From positions 103,013-167,012 of the forward strand of contig NZ_KE383969.1 of the NCBI RefSeq assembly GCF_000423025.1: a stretch of DNA of 64,000 nt, in the 5' to 3' direction. The notes under the pieces are model-generated. The model made no database searches, was not told the DNA's origin, and was given only the letters and a program-made list of their open reading frames with translations. Of the stretch, positions 34,429 to 43,118 are shown piece by piece (positions within the stretch are counted from its first letter, which is position 1; each line of letters opens with the position of its first letter). The position numbers and the translations under genes are program-made. Source of the stretch: Gordonia shandongensis DSM 45094. GTDB lineage: Bacteria; Actinomycetota; Actinomycetes; Mycobacteriales; Mycobacteriaceae.

Positions 34429-34860
34429 ATGGCCGCCTCTCTCCTGCACCTGCTCGACGCCGATCGCGAAGCCCTGACTTCGGATCTCGCCGACGTCATC
34501 GATGCGGAGGTGAAGCGGCAGTCCGGCCTGTCGGGCGCCGCAGTCAAGACCGCCTACGGTGCGGCGCAGAAGTTCAAGCCCGGTGTCGTCGCGGGGGCGA
34601 CGAATGCACTGCTCCCCGACTTCTTGACGGCACTGTCGCCGTACTGGGACGACCTGCCCGCGGGGACGTCGTTCGGCGAGCATCTGCGCGCGAACGGCGA
34701 CGGTGCGGCCGAGGCGCTGCTGGCGGTGACCGACGCGCAGACCGAGTCGGCACCCGCGGTGCTCACGAAGGCGTACTCGAGCCTGCGCGGCAAGGCCAAG
34801 GGGTATGTCGTCGAGGCTCTCGGCCCGGTGGGCGACGTGATCGAGAAGCATGCCCGCTGA
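34429..34860 (+). CDS. Conserved small helical protein (DUF6918-like), function unknown
   Basis: 143 residues, mostly helical, no membrane segment or catalytic motif. Strings such as IDAEVKRQSGLSGAAVKTAY and GPVGDVIEKHAR resemble a small actinobacterial family I recall as DUF6918; I cannot verify the number. It begins 14 bases after chsH3 with an AAAGGA ribosome binding site, so it is probably in the kstD operon. Confidence 0.7.
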   Translation: MAASLLHLLDADREALTSDLADVIDAEVKRQSGLSGAAVKTAYGAAQKFKPGVVAGATNALLPDFLTALSPYWDDLPAGTSFGEHLRANGDGAAEALLAVTDAQTESAPAVLTKAYSSLRGKAKGYVVEALGPVGDVIEKHAR

Positions 34861-34883
34861 CCGAGCGGCGCGGCTCCGACGGG

Positions 34884-35024
34884 TCAGACCGCGCTGGTGG
34901 CGATCAGGAGCAGGACCGTCAGCACTGCGGCGATGACGGCGACGAGGGCCAGCGCACGCCAGAGGACGGCGCGGCCGGATCGGAGTTGGGTGGTGGACGG
35001 CGAAGCAAGGTGGTTCGAAGCCAT
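34884..35024 (-). CDS. 46-residue single-pass membrane microprotein
   Basis: ATG 35024 to TGA 34884. The protein starts MASNHLASPSTTQLRSG and continues through RAVLWRALALVAVIAAVL to TVLLLIATSAV, one hydrophobic helix of about 24 residues after a Ser/Thr-rich N-terminus. It lies convergent to the DUF6918-like gene and divergent to the MFS exporter, with 83 bp to its start. Codon third positions are GC-rich. It could be a small regulator of the transporter, but nothing beyond position supports that. Confidence 0.6.
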   Translation of the reverse strand: MASNHLASPSTTQLRSGRAVLWRALALVAVIAAVLTVLLLIATSAV

Positions 35025-35107
35025 GATGATCAACTTTCAGTCGGCGGCGACCTGTTGCCCGTGTGACCACTGTGGCACAAGTTACATTAGAAGGCGATGA
35101 TCTGACG

Positions 35108-36727
35108 ATGCGTGTCGGTGCACGTTCACTCCGCGACCGCGGAACGCCACCCTCCTCGGAATCGTTTCGGACCGGCTGGCTGATCCTCGTCTCCTGCCTC
35201 GCGGTCAGCCTCGTCGTCGCCGCGATGGCCGCCCTCAACACCGCACTGCCCGACATCGCCAAATCGGTCGGCGCCGACACCGGCGAGATGACCTGGATCA
35301 TCGACGGCTACACCCTCGTCCTCGCAGCACTGCTGCTGCCCGCAGGCGCCATCGGCGACCGTCTCGGGCGCAAGCCCGTCCTCATCGCCGGGCTCATCGT
35401 GTTCGGCGTCGCCTCACTGGCCGCCGTCTGGGTCGACACCTCCCTGCAGCTCATCATCACCCGGTTCGTCGCGGGAGCCGGCGCCGCCCTGATCATGCCG
35501 TCGACCCTCTCGCTGATCTCCGCGGGCGTCCCGCGGGAACGCCGTCCGCTCGCCATCAGCATCTGGGCCGGCGTCGCCGGCGCGGGAGCCATCATGGGGT
35601 TCTTCGTCACCGGCGTCCTGCTCGAGTTCTTCTCCTGGCACTCGGTGTTCGTCACCTTCGCCGCCTCCTCGGCCGCCACCCTGATCCTGGTCCTCACCAT
35701 CGGGAACTCCAAGGACGCCGCACCCGGCTCGTTCGACGTCATCGGCTCGGCGACCTCCGTGATCGCCATCGCCGCCGTCGTCTTCGGACTGCTCGAGGCC
35801 CCGCAACGCGGCTGGACCGATCCGCTCATCCTCGTCTGTCTCATCGGCGGCGTGGTGCTCGTCGCCGTCTTCATCCTGGTCGAGAAGCACCGGACCTCTC
35901 CCCTCCTGGACGTGCGCCTGTTCACCAACCGTGCGTTCTCGGCCGGGTCGCTGTCGGTGGCCCTGCAGTTCCTCGCCAGCTTCGGCGTCTTCTACCTGCT
36001 GCTCCTGCAACTCCAGCTCGTATACGGATACTCGGCCCTGACCTCCGCACTCGCCCTGTTCCCGATGGTCGTCGGCGTCGGCGTGTTCGCGATGATCGGC
36101 AACTGGGTGGCCGTCCGCTTCCATTCGCTGCGCATCGTCCTCGGCGCCGGCATCGCGATCGCCGCGGCGGGCGTCCTGGCGATCGGCATCGTCGACGCCG
36201 ACGTGTACTGGAAGCTCGGCATCATGCTCGGTGTCTGCGCCGTCGGCATCGGTCTGGCGACCGCGCCGTCCACGACGGCGATCATGTCGAACACGCCCCT
36301 GGACAACCAGGGCATCGGGTCGGCGGTCAACGACACCGCCCGCGAACTCGGTGCGGCCATCGGCATCGCCCTCGCCGGCAGCATCCTGGCCGCCGGATAC
36401 GCCGACCGCATCGGCCCCACCGTCGACGTCACCCGCGATCAGCTCACCGCCGTGGACCCGAGTCTGGCCGACCGGGCCGCCGACGCGGTGTCCAGTTCGC
36501 TCGCCGGGGCCGTGGAGGTGGTCGACGCGCTGCCCGCGGACGCCGCACCCCTCGGCGAGCAGATCACGGCGGGCGCTCACGCGGCCTTCCTGGAACCGCT
36601 CCAGTCCGCCTGCCTGGTGCTGGGCTCCATCCTCATGGCCGGTGCGCTGTTCCTCGCGTGGTACTCCCCGCGCGAGGTCATCCCCGCCGACGGAAAACCG
36701 GATGACCCGGAGCCGACGGCCGGGTAG
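35108..36727 (+). CDS. MFS drug/solute exporter, DHA2 (14-TMS) family
   Basis: 539 residues from ATG 35108; a GTG at 35063 would include a -10-like TACATT, so I reject it. Typical DHA2 strings: LNTALPDIAKSVGADTGEMT, WIIDGYTLVLAALLLPAGAI, GDRLGRKPVLIAGLIVFG (motif A) and the later DNQGIGSAVNDTARELGAAI. It exports a hydrophobic compound against protons across the inner membrane. It is divergent from the microprotein gene. The promoter ACAAGTTACATTAGAAG is AT-rich. No regulator is adjacent. Confidence 0.92.
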   Translation: MRVGARSLRDRGTPPSSESFRTGWLILVSCLAVSLVVAAMAALNTALPDIAKSVGADTGEMTWIIDGYTLVLAALLLPAGAIGDRLGRKPVLIAGLIVFGVASLAAVWVDTSLQLIITRFVAGAGAALIMPSTLSLISAGVPRERRPLAISIWAGVAGAGAIMGFFVTGVLLEFFSWHSVFVTFAASSAATLILVLTIGNSKDAAPGSFDVIGSATSVIAIAAVVFGLLEAPQRGWTDPLILVCLIGGVVLVAVFILVEKHRTSPLLDVRLFTNRAFSAGSLSVALQFLASFGVFYLLLLQLQLVYGYSALTSALALFPMVVGVGVFAMIGNWVAVRFHSLRIVLGAGIAIAAAGVLAIGIVDADVYWKLGIMLGVCAVGIGLATAPSTTAIMSNTPLDNQGIGSAVNDTARELGAAIGIALAGSILAAGYADRIGPTVDVTRDQLTAVDPSLADRAADAVSSSLAGAVEVVDALPADAAPLGEQITAGAHAAFLEPLQSACLVLGSILMAGALFLAWYSPREVIPADGKPDDPEPTAG

Positions 36728-36789
36728 CGTGACGGCCGTGAACATCTGACCCGCATCGCCGCTGCCCATCGACGCCGAAGCGAGTCACC

Positions 36790-38487
36790 ATGTCATCTTC
36801 TTCTGAGCACCTCTCATCCCACGAGCCGCCCGACGGCCGCGCCGCCGTCGTCCTGCAGAACGTGCACTTCGCCTGGCCCGACGGGACCGCCGTCCTCGAC
36901 GGCGTCACCGCGTCGTTCGGCGTCGGCCGGACCGGTCTGGTCGGCCGCAACGGTTCGGGGAAGTCGACGCTGCTGCGCCTCGTCGCCGGCGACCTCGCAC
37001 CCGCATCGGGTCGCATCGTGGTGACCGGCGACGTCGGCCGGCTCCGCCAGGACGTCACCCGCAGGCCCGCCGCGACGGTCGCCGATCTGCTCGGCGTCGG
37101 CGACACCGTCGCCGCCCTGCGGGCCATCGAAGGCGGGGCGACCGACGAACGGCACTTCGAGACCGTCGGCGACGACTGGGACATCGAAGCCCGCGCCACG
37201 GCGACCCTCGACCGCGCCGGGCTGACCGGCAGGCCGCTCGACTCCCCGGTCACCGGACTCTCCGGCGGCGAGGCGATGATCGTGGCCGTCGCCGGACTCC
37301 ATCTGCGCCGCCACGCGATCACCCTGCTCGACGAGCCGACGAACAACCTCGACCGGGACGCCCGCGCGCGGGTGGCGGCGCTCATCGACGAGTGGCCGGG
37401 AACGCTCATCGTCGTCAGCCACGACCTCGATCTGCTCGACACCCTGGACCACACCGCGGAGCTGCACCGGGGTCGGCTCGAGACGTTCGGCGGGCCGTAC
37501 GGGCGGTGGCGCGAGCACGTCGAGCGCGAGCAGCGGGCCGCGATGGCTGCGGCGACCTCCGCGCAGCAGGCTCTCGTCGCGCAGAAGCGTCGGCGCGTCA
37601 CCGCCGAGACCACCCTGGCCCGTCGGGCGCGCACCGCCCGGCGCACCGCGCGCGACGGCGGCATTCCCGCCGTGCTGGCCGGGCGGCGGGCCGAGAAAGC
37701 CCAGGGGTCGGCCGCGCAGCTCCGGGCGACACACGACCGGAAGGTCGGCGAGGCCCAGGCCGCGGTGGACGCCGCCGACGCCCGGGTCCGCGACGACGAT
37801 CACATCAGCGTCGACCTGCCGGACCCCGGTGTCCCCAGTCGCCGCCGGATCGCCGAACTCGCCGCCGCCGACCAACCCGCCGCCGAACACGCCGCTGCCG
37901 GACGGTCCGACGAGCCGAGCACCCCTCGCATCGTGCTCCAGGGTCCGCAGCGGCTCGCGCTGATCGGCCCGAACGGCGCGGGGAAGTCGACCCTGCTGGC
38001 CCGGCTCCGCGCCGGGATCCCGGCCACCGCGGACCGTCCGGGCGGCCGTCTGTTCACCGACCGTGTCGGCTACCTGCCACAGCGGCTCGACGCACTCGAC
38101 GACGCGGCCAGTGCGTTGGAGAACGTGCGCGCCGCCGCACCCGACGCCGACCCCGGCGACATCCGCAACCGGCTCGCCCGGCTCCTGCTGCGCGGCGACT
38201 CCGTGGACCGGCCCGTCGCCGAGCTCTCCGGCGGCGAGCGCTTCCGCGCATCGTTGGCCACGCTGCTGTTCGCCGAACCGCCCGCCGCGCTCCTGATCCT
38301 CGACGAGCCGACCAACGACCTGGACGTCTCGAGCGTCGAGCACCTCACCGAAGCGCTCAACGCGTACCGCGGGGCACTCATCGTGGTGAGCCACGACCAC
38401 CGGTTCCTCGACGGGATCGGCATCGACACCGTCGTCGCCCTCGACGCCGCGGGCCGACTGCACCGTCTCCCGGAGGTGCCGCGTTGA
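36790..38487 (+). CDS. ABC-F family ATP-binding protein
   Basis: 565 residues with two nucleotide-binding domains and no membrane segments. Walker A motifs GRNGSGKST and GPNGAGKST, signatures LSGGEAMIV and LSGGERFRAS, and Walker B ITLLDEPTNNLD and LLILDEPTNDLD. An Arg/Ala-rich linker of about 130 residues with a helical stretch (QQALVAQKRRRVTAETTLAR) separates them. Such proteins act on ribosomes, as translation factors or antibiotic-resistance proteins. The linker is longer than in EttA. Together with the MFS exporter 62 bp upstream it forms a plausible antibiotic-defence pair. Confidence 0.92.
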   Translation: MSSSSEHLSSHEPPDGRAAVVLQNVHFAWPDGTAVLDGVTASFGVGRTGLVGRNGSGKSTLLRLVAGDLAPASGRIVVTGDVGRLRQDVTRRPAATVADLLGVGDTVAALRAIEGGATDERHFETVGDDWDIEARATATLDRAGLTGRPLDSPVTGLSGGEAMIVAVAGLHLRRHAITLLDEPTNNLDRDARARVAALIDEWPGTLIVVSHDLDLLDTLDHTAELHRGRLETFGGPYGRWREHVEREQRAAMAAATSAQQALVAQKRRRVTAETTLARRARTARRTARDGGIPAVLAGRRAEKAQGSAAQLRATHDRKVGEAQAAVDAADARVRDDDHISVDLPDPGVPSRRRIAELAAADQPAAEHAAAGRSDEPSTPRIVLQGPQRLALIGPNGAGKSTLLARLRAGIPATADRPGGRLFTDRVGYLPQRLDALDDAASALENVRAAAPDADPGDIRNRLARLLLRGDSVDRPVAELSGGERFRASLATLLFAEPPAALLILDEPTNDLDVSSVEHLTEALNAYRGALIVVSHDHRFLDGIGIDTVVALDAAGRLHRLPEVPR

Positions 38488-38508
38488 CACCCGGCCCCGC
38501 AGAAGCCC

Positions 38509-38553
38509 TGTGCCGTATTCCGTGACCCGATTCGGGTCACGGAATACGGCACA
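38509..38553. terminator. Perfect 45-bp inverted repeat between convergent genes
   Basis: 22-bp arms (38509-38530 and 38532-38553) are perfectly complementary around a single T at 38531. It lies between the ABC-F stop (38487) and the lipoprotein stop (38556). It can form a very stable hairpin on either strand, so a bidirectional terminator is the likely role. The length and perfection are unusual for this DNA. Confidence 0.75.
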
Positions 38554-38555
38554 AT

Positions 38556-38816
38556 TCACGAGATGGGGCAGAACGCCTCGGCACAGACCCGACGTCCCTC
38601 CGCGATCGCCGCGTCTCGGTCGAGGCCGACCCCGGCGTCGCGCAGCGTCGACAGATAGCGGTCGACCGCGCCCGGCGACTGGACGGTCGAAGACTGGACG
38701 GCCGAAGACGGGGCTCCCGACGGCGCCGCCGAATCGTCGGCTGCGCCACCGCAGGCCGTCAGCAGCGCGGCACACACCGCGACGGTCGGGACGAGACGGG
38801 TGCGGACGAGAATCAC
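38556..38816 (-). CDS. DUF732-like small lipoprotein
   Basis: 86 residues from GTG 38816, whose GTGA overlaps the fadD19 stop. A signal peptide ends in lipobox LLTACGG, so Cys is lipidated and the protein is anchored outside the membrane. A Ser/Ala-rich spacer leads to a ~45-residue DUF732-type helical module (RYLSTLRDAGVGLDRDAAI, GRRVCAEAF) with two Cys. Function unknown. The unexpected coupling to fadD19 puts it under the side-chain operon's KstR control. Confidence 0.75.
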   Translation of the reverse strand: MILVRTRLVPTVAVCAALLTACGGAADDSAAPSGAPSSAVQSSTVQSPGAVDRYLSTLRDAGVGLDRDAAIAEGRRVCAEAFCPIS

Positions 38817-40429
38817 ACCGGGGACGGTACCGCGGCGGTCTTCGCCCACTTGTAGTCGGCCTTGCCCGCCGGCGTGCGCTTCACTTCGTCGACGTAGACG
38901 ATCGACCGCGGCACCTTGTAGCCGGCCAGCGTCTTGCGGCAGTGCTCCTGAATGTCCTCCAGCGAAGGCTCGTCCGCACCGTCGTTGAGTGCGGCGACCG
39001 CACCGACGCTCTGCCCGTACTTCGCGTCGGGGACCGGGACGACGAGCGCGTCGGCGATCGCCGGGTGCCCGTGCAGCGCGGCCTCGACCTCCTCGGCGTA
39101 GACCTTCTCACCGCCGGTGTTGATGCACTGACTGCCGCGACCGAGGAAGACGATGTGGTCGTCGTCGGTCACATAGCCCATGTCGCCGAGGACCGAGATG
39201 CGGGTGCCGTCCTCCATGACCGGGAACGTCCGAGCCGTCTTCTCCGGATCCTTGTAGTAGCCGAGCGGGATGTTGCCGACGCGCGCGATGTGCCCGACCT
39301 CGTTCGGCGTGGTGATGCGACGGAACTTCTCGTCGACAACCATCATCCGCTCGGACACCGGCACCTTGAGGTTGCCGTTCTCGTCGAGGACGATCTCACC
39401 GTCGTTGCCCGACTCCGAGGCGCCGAAATTGTCGCGCAGCAGCAGTTCCGGCTTCACCGCGACGAGACGGTCGCGCACGCTCTGGCTCCAGATGGCGCCG
39501 CCCGAGGCGATCGAGAACAGCGACGACAGGTCGGCGGTGTCCTTCTGCTTCTCCATCTGCTCCGCCAGCGGGATGCCCATCGCGTCGCCGACGATCAGGA
39601 TGATCTGCGTCTGGTCGCGGCCGATGTTGCGCACGATCTTCTCGGCGTCGAAGTCGCGCTCCAGAATGAGTCGACCGCCCAGTGAGAGGAAGGTGAACAG
39701 CGAGTACGACGCCGCACCGTGCATGAGCGGCGCGGCGATGAGGAACGCCAGCGACGGGAAGTTCTTCACCTCGTTCGCCAGGTCCTCGAGGTCCTTGCGC
39801 GGCTCGCCGTACGGGTTGCCGCCCGAGATCGGCTTGCGGAAGAAGTCGTCGTGACGCCACATGACGCCCTTGGGGTAGCCCGTGGTCCCACCGGTGTAGA
39901 GCAGGTACAGCTCGTCGCCGGTCCGCTCCTCGAAGTCCCGCTTGGGCGATTCCTGCGTGTGCTCGGCGAAGTCGACGACGCTGACGCGTCCGTCGGTGTC
40001 GTCCGCCGCCGCGGTGAGCTCGTCGACGATGTCGCCGATCACGAAGACCGTCCGCAGCTCCGGCAGACCGGGCATCAGACGTGCGACGCTGCGCTGATGT
40101 TCGGGCAGCTCGACGATGATCGCCTTGGAGTCGGAGTTGTCGAAGATGTACTCCAGCTCCGGATCGGTGTACCGGTAGTTCACGTTCACCGGCGCCGACC
40201 GGACCTTGATGAGGCCGATCAGGCTGGTGACGTGCTCGACGCTGTTCTTGAGGAACAGCGACACGTTGTCGTCGAGGCCGAGTCCGTGACGGACGAACAT
40301 GTGCGCCACCTGGTTGGTGAGCGCGTCGAGCTCCGCGTAGGTGTAGCCGCGCCCCTCGTAGCTGAGGACGACGCGTTCCGGCACGGCGTCGGCGACGGTC
40401 TCGAAGACGTCTGCGAGGTTGAACTTCAT
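38813..40429 (-). CDS. fadD19: Steroid side-chain acyl-CoA synthetase
   Basis: 538 residues. ANL-family AMP-binding ligase: P-loop LYTGGTTGYPKGVMW, adenine region NFGASESG, VLGDMGYVTDDDHIVF and C-terminal RTPAGKADYKW with the catalytic Lys. The string VMWRHDDFF and operon position match FadD19, which activates C24-branched or unbranched steroid side-chain acids. Upstream are ltp2 and chsH1-H2. The gap to ltp2 is 37 bp. It transcribes leftward with the side-chain operon. Confidence 0.9.
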   Translation of the reverse strand: MKFNLADVFETVADAVPERVVLSYEGRGYTYAELDALTNQVAHMFVRHGLGLDDNVSLFLKNSVEHVTSLIGLIKVRSAPVNVNYRYTDPELEYIFDNSDSKAIIVELPEHQRSVARLMPGLPELRTVFVIGDIVDELTAAADDTDGRVSVVDFAEHTQESPKRDFEERTGDELYLLYTGGTTGYPKGVMWRHDDFFRKPISGGNPYGEPRKDLEDLANEVKNFPSLAFLIAAPLMHGAASYSLFTFLSLGGRLILERDFDAEKIVRNIGRDQTQIILIVGDAMGIPLAEQMEKQKDTADLSSLFSIASGGAIWSQSVRDRLVAVKPELLLRDNFGASESGNDGEIVLDENGNLKVPVSERMMVVDEKFRRITTPNEVGHIARVGNIPLGYYKDPEKTARTFPVMEDGTRISVLGDMGYVTDDDHIVFLGRGSQCINTGGEKVYAEEVEAALHGHPAIADALVVPVPDAKYGQSVGAVAALNDGADEPSLEDIQEHCRKTLAGYKVPRSIVYVDEVKRTPAGKADYKWAKTAAVPSPV

Positions 40430-40466
40430 CTTTTGTGACTCCTCATGTGGGGTGAGCCGAGCGGAC

Positions 40467-41645
40467 TCAGACGGTAAGGATCAGACCGGACGTCGGGACA
40501 CCGGTGCCTGCGGTGACGAGGGCGCGCTGTGCGCCGTCGACCTGGTTGACGGAGGTGCCGCGCAGTTGCCGCACCGTTTCGGCGATGCCGTTCATCCCGT
40601 GGATGTACGCCTCGCCCAGTTGACCGCCGTGGGTGTTCAACGGCAGTCGTCCCCCGACTTCGAGGGCCCCCGGCTCGCGGACGAAGTCCTTGGCCTCGCC
40701 CCGGCCGCAGAAGCCGAGCTCCTCGAGCTGGATCAGGGTGTACGGGGTGAAGTGGTCGTAGAGGACAGCGGTGTCGATGTCGTCCGGGGTGAGCCCCGAC
40801 TGCGCGAACAACTGCTCGCCGACCAGGCCCATCTCCTCCAGCTCCGGTAACGCCTCCCGGTAGTAGCTGGTCATGATGAACTGGTCGCTGCCGCTGCCCG
40901 ACGCCGCACCGGCGATCGTCACGGGCTTCTGTTTGAGGTCCTTGGCCCGCTCGGGTGAGACGACGACGATGGCGACACCGCCGTCGGACTCCTGGCAGCA
41001 GTCGAGCAGATGCAGCGGCTCGGCGATGAACCGCGAGGCCTGGTGGTCCTCGAGCGTGATCGGTTTGCCGTAGAAGAAGGCGTTCGGGTTCGTCGCCGCG
41101 TGCTTACGGTCGACGACGGCGATGCGCCCGAAGTCTTCACTGGTGGCGCCGTACTCGTGCATGTAGCGGCGGGCCACCATCGCCACGAAGGCGGCCGGCG
41201 TCGACAACCCGTGCGGGTACGAGAAGGCGTTGTCGGTGCCCGATGAGTTCTCCTGGTTGGCGACCGCCGCGTTCACCTGGCCGAATCGGTTTCCCGACCG
41301 TTCGTTGAACGCCCGGTAGGCCACCGCGACGTCGCAGACGCCGGTGGCGACGGCCATCGCCGCCTGTTGCACCGTGGAGCATGCGGCGCCGCCGCCGTAG
41401 TGGATCCGCGAGAAGTACGTGAGCTGCGGGATCCCGACGGCGCGCGCGACGGCGATCTCCATGTTGGTGTCCATCGTGAAGGTCACCAGGCCGTCGACGT
41501 CGGTGGCCGTCAGGCCCGCGTCGGCGAGGGCGGCGTTGACGGCTTCGGCGGCGAGCCGCAGTTCGCTGCGACCGGAGTCCTTGGAGAATTCCGTCGCCCC
41601 GATCCCGGCGATCGCGGCCTTCCCGGACAGGGTGCGGTCGCTCAT
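40467..41645 (-). CDS. ltp2: Steroid side-chain aldolase (retro-aldol lyase), thiolase-like
   Basis: 392 residues, SCP-x-thiolase fold. Strings YGGGAACSTVQQAAMAVATG, NSSGTDNAFSYPHGLSTPAA, DCCQESDGGVAIVVV and LNTHGGQLGEAYIHGMNG are typical of Ltp2. It cleaves the 17-hydroxy-3-oxo C22 steroid CoA ester to an androstane ketone and propionyl-CoA, and needs the DUF35 domain of ChsH2 as partner. Length and order equal Rv3540c (recalled). ATGA overlap with chsH1. Confidence 0.93.
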   Translation of the reverse strand: MSDRTLSGKAAIAGIGATEFSKDSGRSELRLAAEAVNAALADAGLTATDVDGLVTFTMDTNMEIAVARAVGIPQLTYFSRIHYGGGAACSTVQQAAMAVATGVCDVAVAYRAFNERSGNRFGQVNAAVANQENSSGTDNAFSYPHGLSTPAAFVAMVARRYMHEYGATSEDFGRIAVVDRKHAATNPNAFFYGKPITLEDHQASRFIAEPLHLLDCCQESDGGVAIVVVSPERAKDLKQKPVTIAGAASGSGSDQFIMTSYYREALPELEEMGLVGEQLFAQSGLTPDDIDTAVLYDHFTPYTLIQLEELGFCGRGEAKDFVREPGALEVGGRLPLNTHGGQLGEAYIHGMNGIAETVRQLRGTSVNQVDGAQRALVTAGTGVPTSGLILTV

Positions 41646-42061
41646 CGCGCCTCCTCGAGTGTCAGGGTGACCGTCGAGATCACGTGCTTGCCGAGCGAGT
41701 TCGTGCCGGTGACCGCGACGGTCGCCCGCGAGCCGGACACCTCGGTGACCTCACCGGTGAAGGTCAGCGTGTCGTAGGCGTACCAGGGCACGCCCAGTTT
41801 GAGGGTGATCGCCCCGATGCGCGCCGCGGGCCCCGCCCAGTCGGTGACGAACCGCTCCACCAGACCGGTGTCGGTCAGGATGTTGACGAAGATGTCCTTC
41901 GACCCCTTCTGCTGTGCGAGGTCGCGGTCGTGGTGGACGTCCTGGAAGTCGCGGGTGGCCAATGCGGTCGCGACCACGAACGTCGGGGTGGCGTCGATCG
42001 TGAGCGGGGGCAGGCTCTGCCCCACCTCGATCGCGTGCGCTGCTGCGGTGCCGCCGGTCAT
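41642..42061 (-). CDS. chsH1: MaoC-like half-hydratase ChsH1
   Basis: 139 residues from ATG 42061 (ATGA overlap with chsH2). Single hot-dog MaoC domain: ALATRDFQDVHHDRDLAQQ and DIFVNILTDTGLVERF, with His in place for catalysis. It forms a heterodimer with the N-terminal MaoC domain of ChsH2 to hydrate 3-oxo-4,17-pregnadiene-20-carboxyl-CoA. The start is set by the overlap, which avoids a longer, non-coding frame upstream. Confidence 0.93.
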   Translation of the reverse strand: MTGGTAAAHAIEVGQSLPPLTIDATPTFVVATALATRDFQDVHHDRDLAQQKGSKDIFVNILTDTGLVERFVTDWAGPAARIGAITLKLGVPWYAYDTLTFTGEVTEVSGSRATVAVTGTNSLGKHVISTVTLTLEEAR

Positions 42062-43113
42062 CGCCGATCCTCCTTCGCTCGCCACGCGTACAGGGTCCAC
42101 GGCTCGCCACCCGGATCGGAACCGTCGGGGTCGTCGGCGAAGTCGAGGAACTCCACCTCCACCGGCATGCCGACGGCGACCCGGTCGGGGTCGACGCCGC
42201 GCAGCTGCCCGAGCATGCGGACGCCTTCGTCGAGTTCCACCAGCGCCACCACGAACGGCAGTTCCCGGCCGGGGACGCGCGGCGCGTGGTGGACGACGTA
42301 GCTGTAGACGGTGCCGGTGCCCGCGGCGACCGTGTAGTCGGTGTCCGCGTACGTGCCGTCGGCGTCGCGTTCGGTCCAGGTCGCGGGGATCGGCGGATGG
42401 CGCAGCGTGCCGTCGGGCAGCCGCTGGATCCGCAGTTCGTGCGCGGCCACGCCGTCCCAGAAGAAGGCGGTGTCGCGCGACCGGGTGGGACGGATGAGGC
42501 GGGTCGGGTCGAGTCCCTCGTACACCGGGGTCTCGTCGGCTCCGCCGTCGTCGACGTCCGACGACGTGCTCGCCGCGGGACGGAACTTGAGGATGCGGAA
42601 GTCCATCTCGGCGACCACGTCGTCGTCCGCGGTGCCCGCACCCGCGCGCCACGTGTTGCGGGTGGTGAAGAACCAGCCCTCGCCGAGTGCCGTCTGTTTG
42701 GGCCCGACGACGTCGATGAGCTCGGAGGTGATGGTCACCTCCTCGCCGGGACGGGTGTACCGGTGGTACACGGTGTCGCAGTTGGTGGCGACGACGGACG
42801 TGTATCCGGCGTCGTCGAACAGTTCGGTGGCCAGCCCCAGCGGGTCGTCGTCGGTGCGGACGCCGTGCAGTCCGCGCATCGTCCACACCTGTGCCATCGC
42901 CGGCGGTGCGACCACCCCGGGGTGACCGGCCGCCCGCGCCGCGTCGTCGTCGACGTAGATCGGGTTGGCGTCGCCCATCGCCTCGCACCAGTTGTTGATC
43001 ATGGGCTGGTTGATCGGGTCCCGGCCGCGGCGGGGAGCACTGGCACCGCGGGCCGCGATCGCATCGGCTGCCGCGCGGATCTGCTCGGGTGTCGAAGAGG
43101 GTGTCACCGTCAT
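42058..43113 (-). CDS. chsH2: ChsH2, MaoC plus DUF35 two-domain protein
   Basis: 351 residues from ATG 43113 with ribosome binding site GAGGTAGG. N-terminal MaoC domain (INQPMINNWCEAMGDANPIY, TRPGEEVTITSEL) is the partner of ChsH1. The C-terminal DUF35 domain (TAFFWDGVAAHELRIQRLPDG, YSYVVHHAPRVPGRELPFVV) docks Ltp2. The four DUF35 zinc Cys found in some family members are not seen here; the string L-R-I-Q-R instead suggests the Zn-free form. Five bases separate it from chsE2. Confidence 0.93.
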   Translation of the reverse strand: MTVTPSSTPEQIRAAADAIAARGASAPRRGRDPINQPMINNWCEAMGDANPIYVDDDAARAAGHPGVVAPPAMAQVWTMRGLHGVRTDDDPLGLATELFDDAGYTSVVATNCDTVYHRYTRPGEEVTITSELIDVVGPKQTALGEGWFFTTRNTWRAGAGTADDDVVAEMDFRILKFRPAASTSSDVDDGGADETPVYEGLDPTRLIRPTRSRDTAFFWDGVAAHELRIQRLPDGTLRHPPIPATWTERDADGTYADTDYTVAAGTGTVYSYVVHHAPRVPGRELPFVVALVELDEGVRMLGQLRGVDPDRVAVGMPVEVEFLDFADDPDGSDPGGEPWTLYAWRAKEDRR

Positions 43114-43118
43114 GTCGC

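Noticed and set aside
38509..38553. IS terminal repeat or integration site
   Set aside because: No transposase, target duplication or second copy seen nearby; its place between convergent stops fits a terminator better.
36814..38775. 653-codon minus-strand frame antisense to the ABC-F gene
   Set aside because: Both ABC domains are complete on the plus strand; the antisense frame also runs through the 45-bp palindrome.
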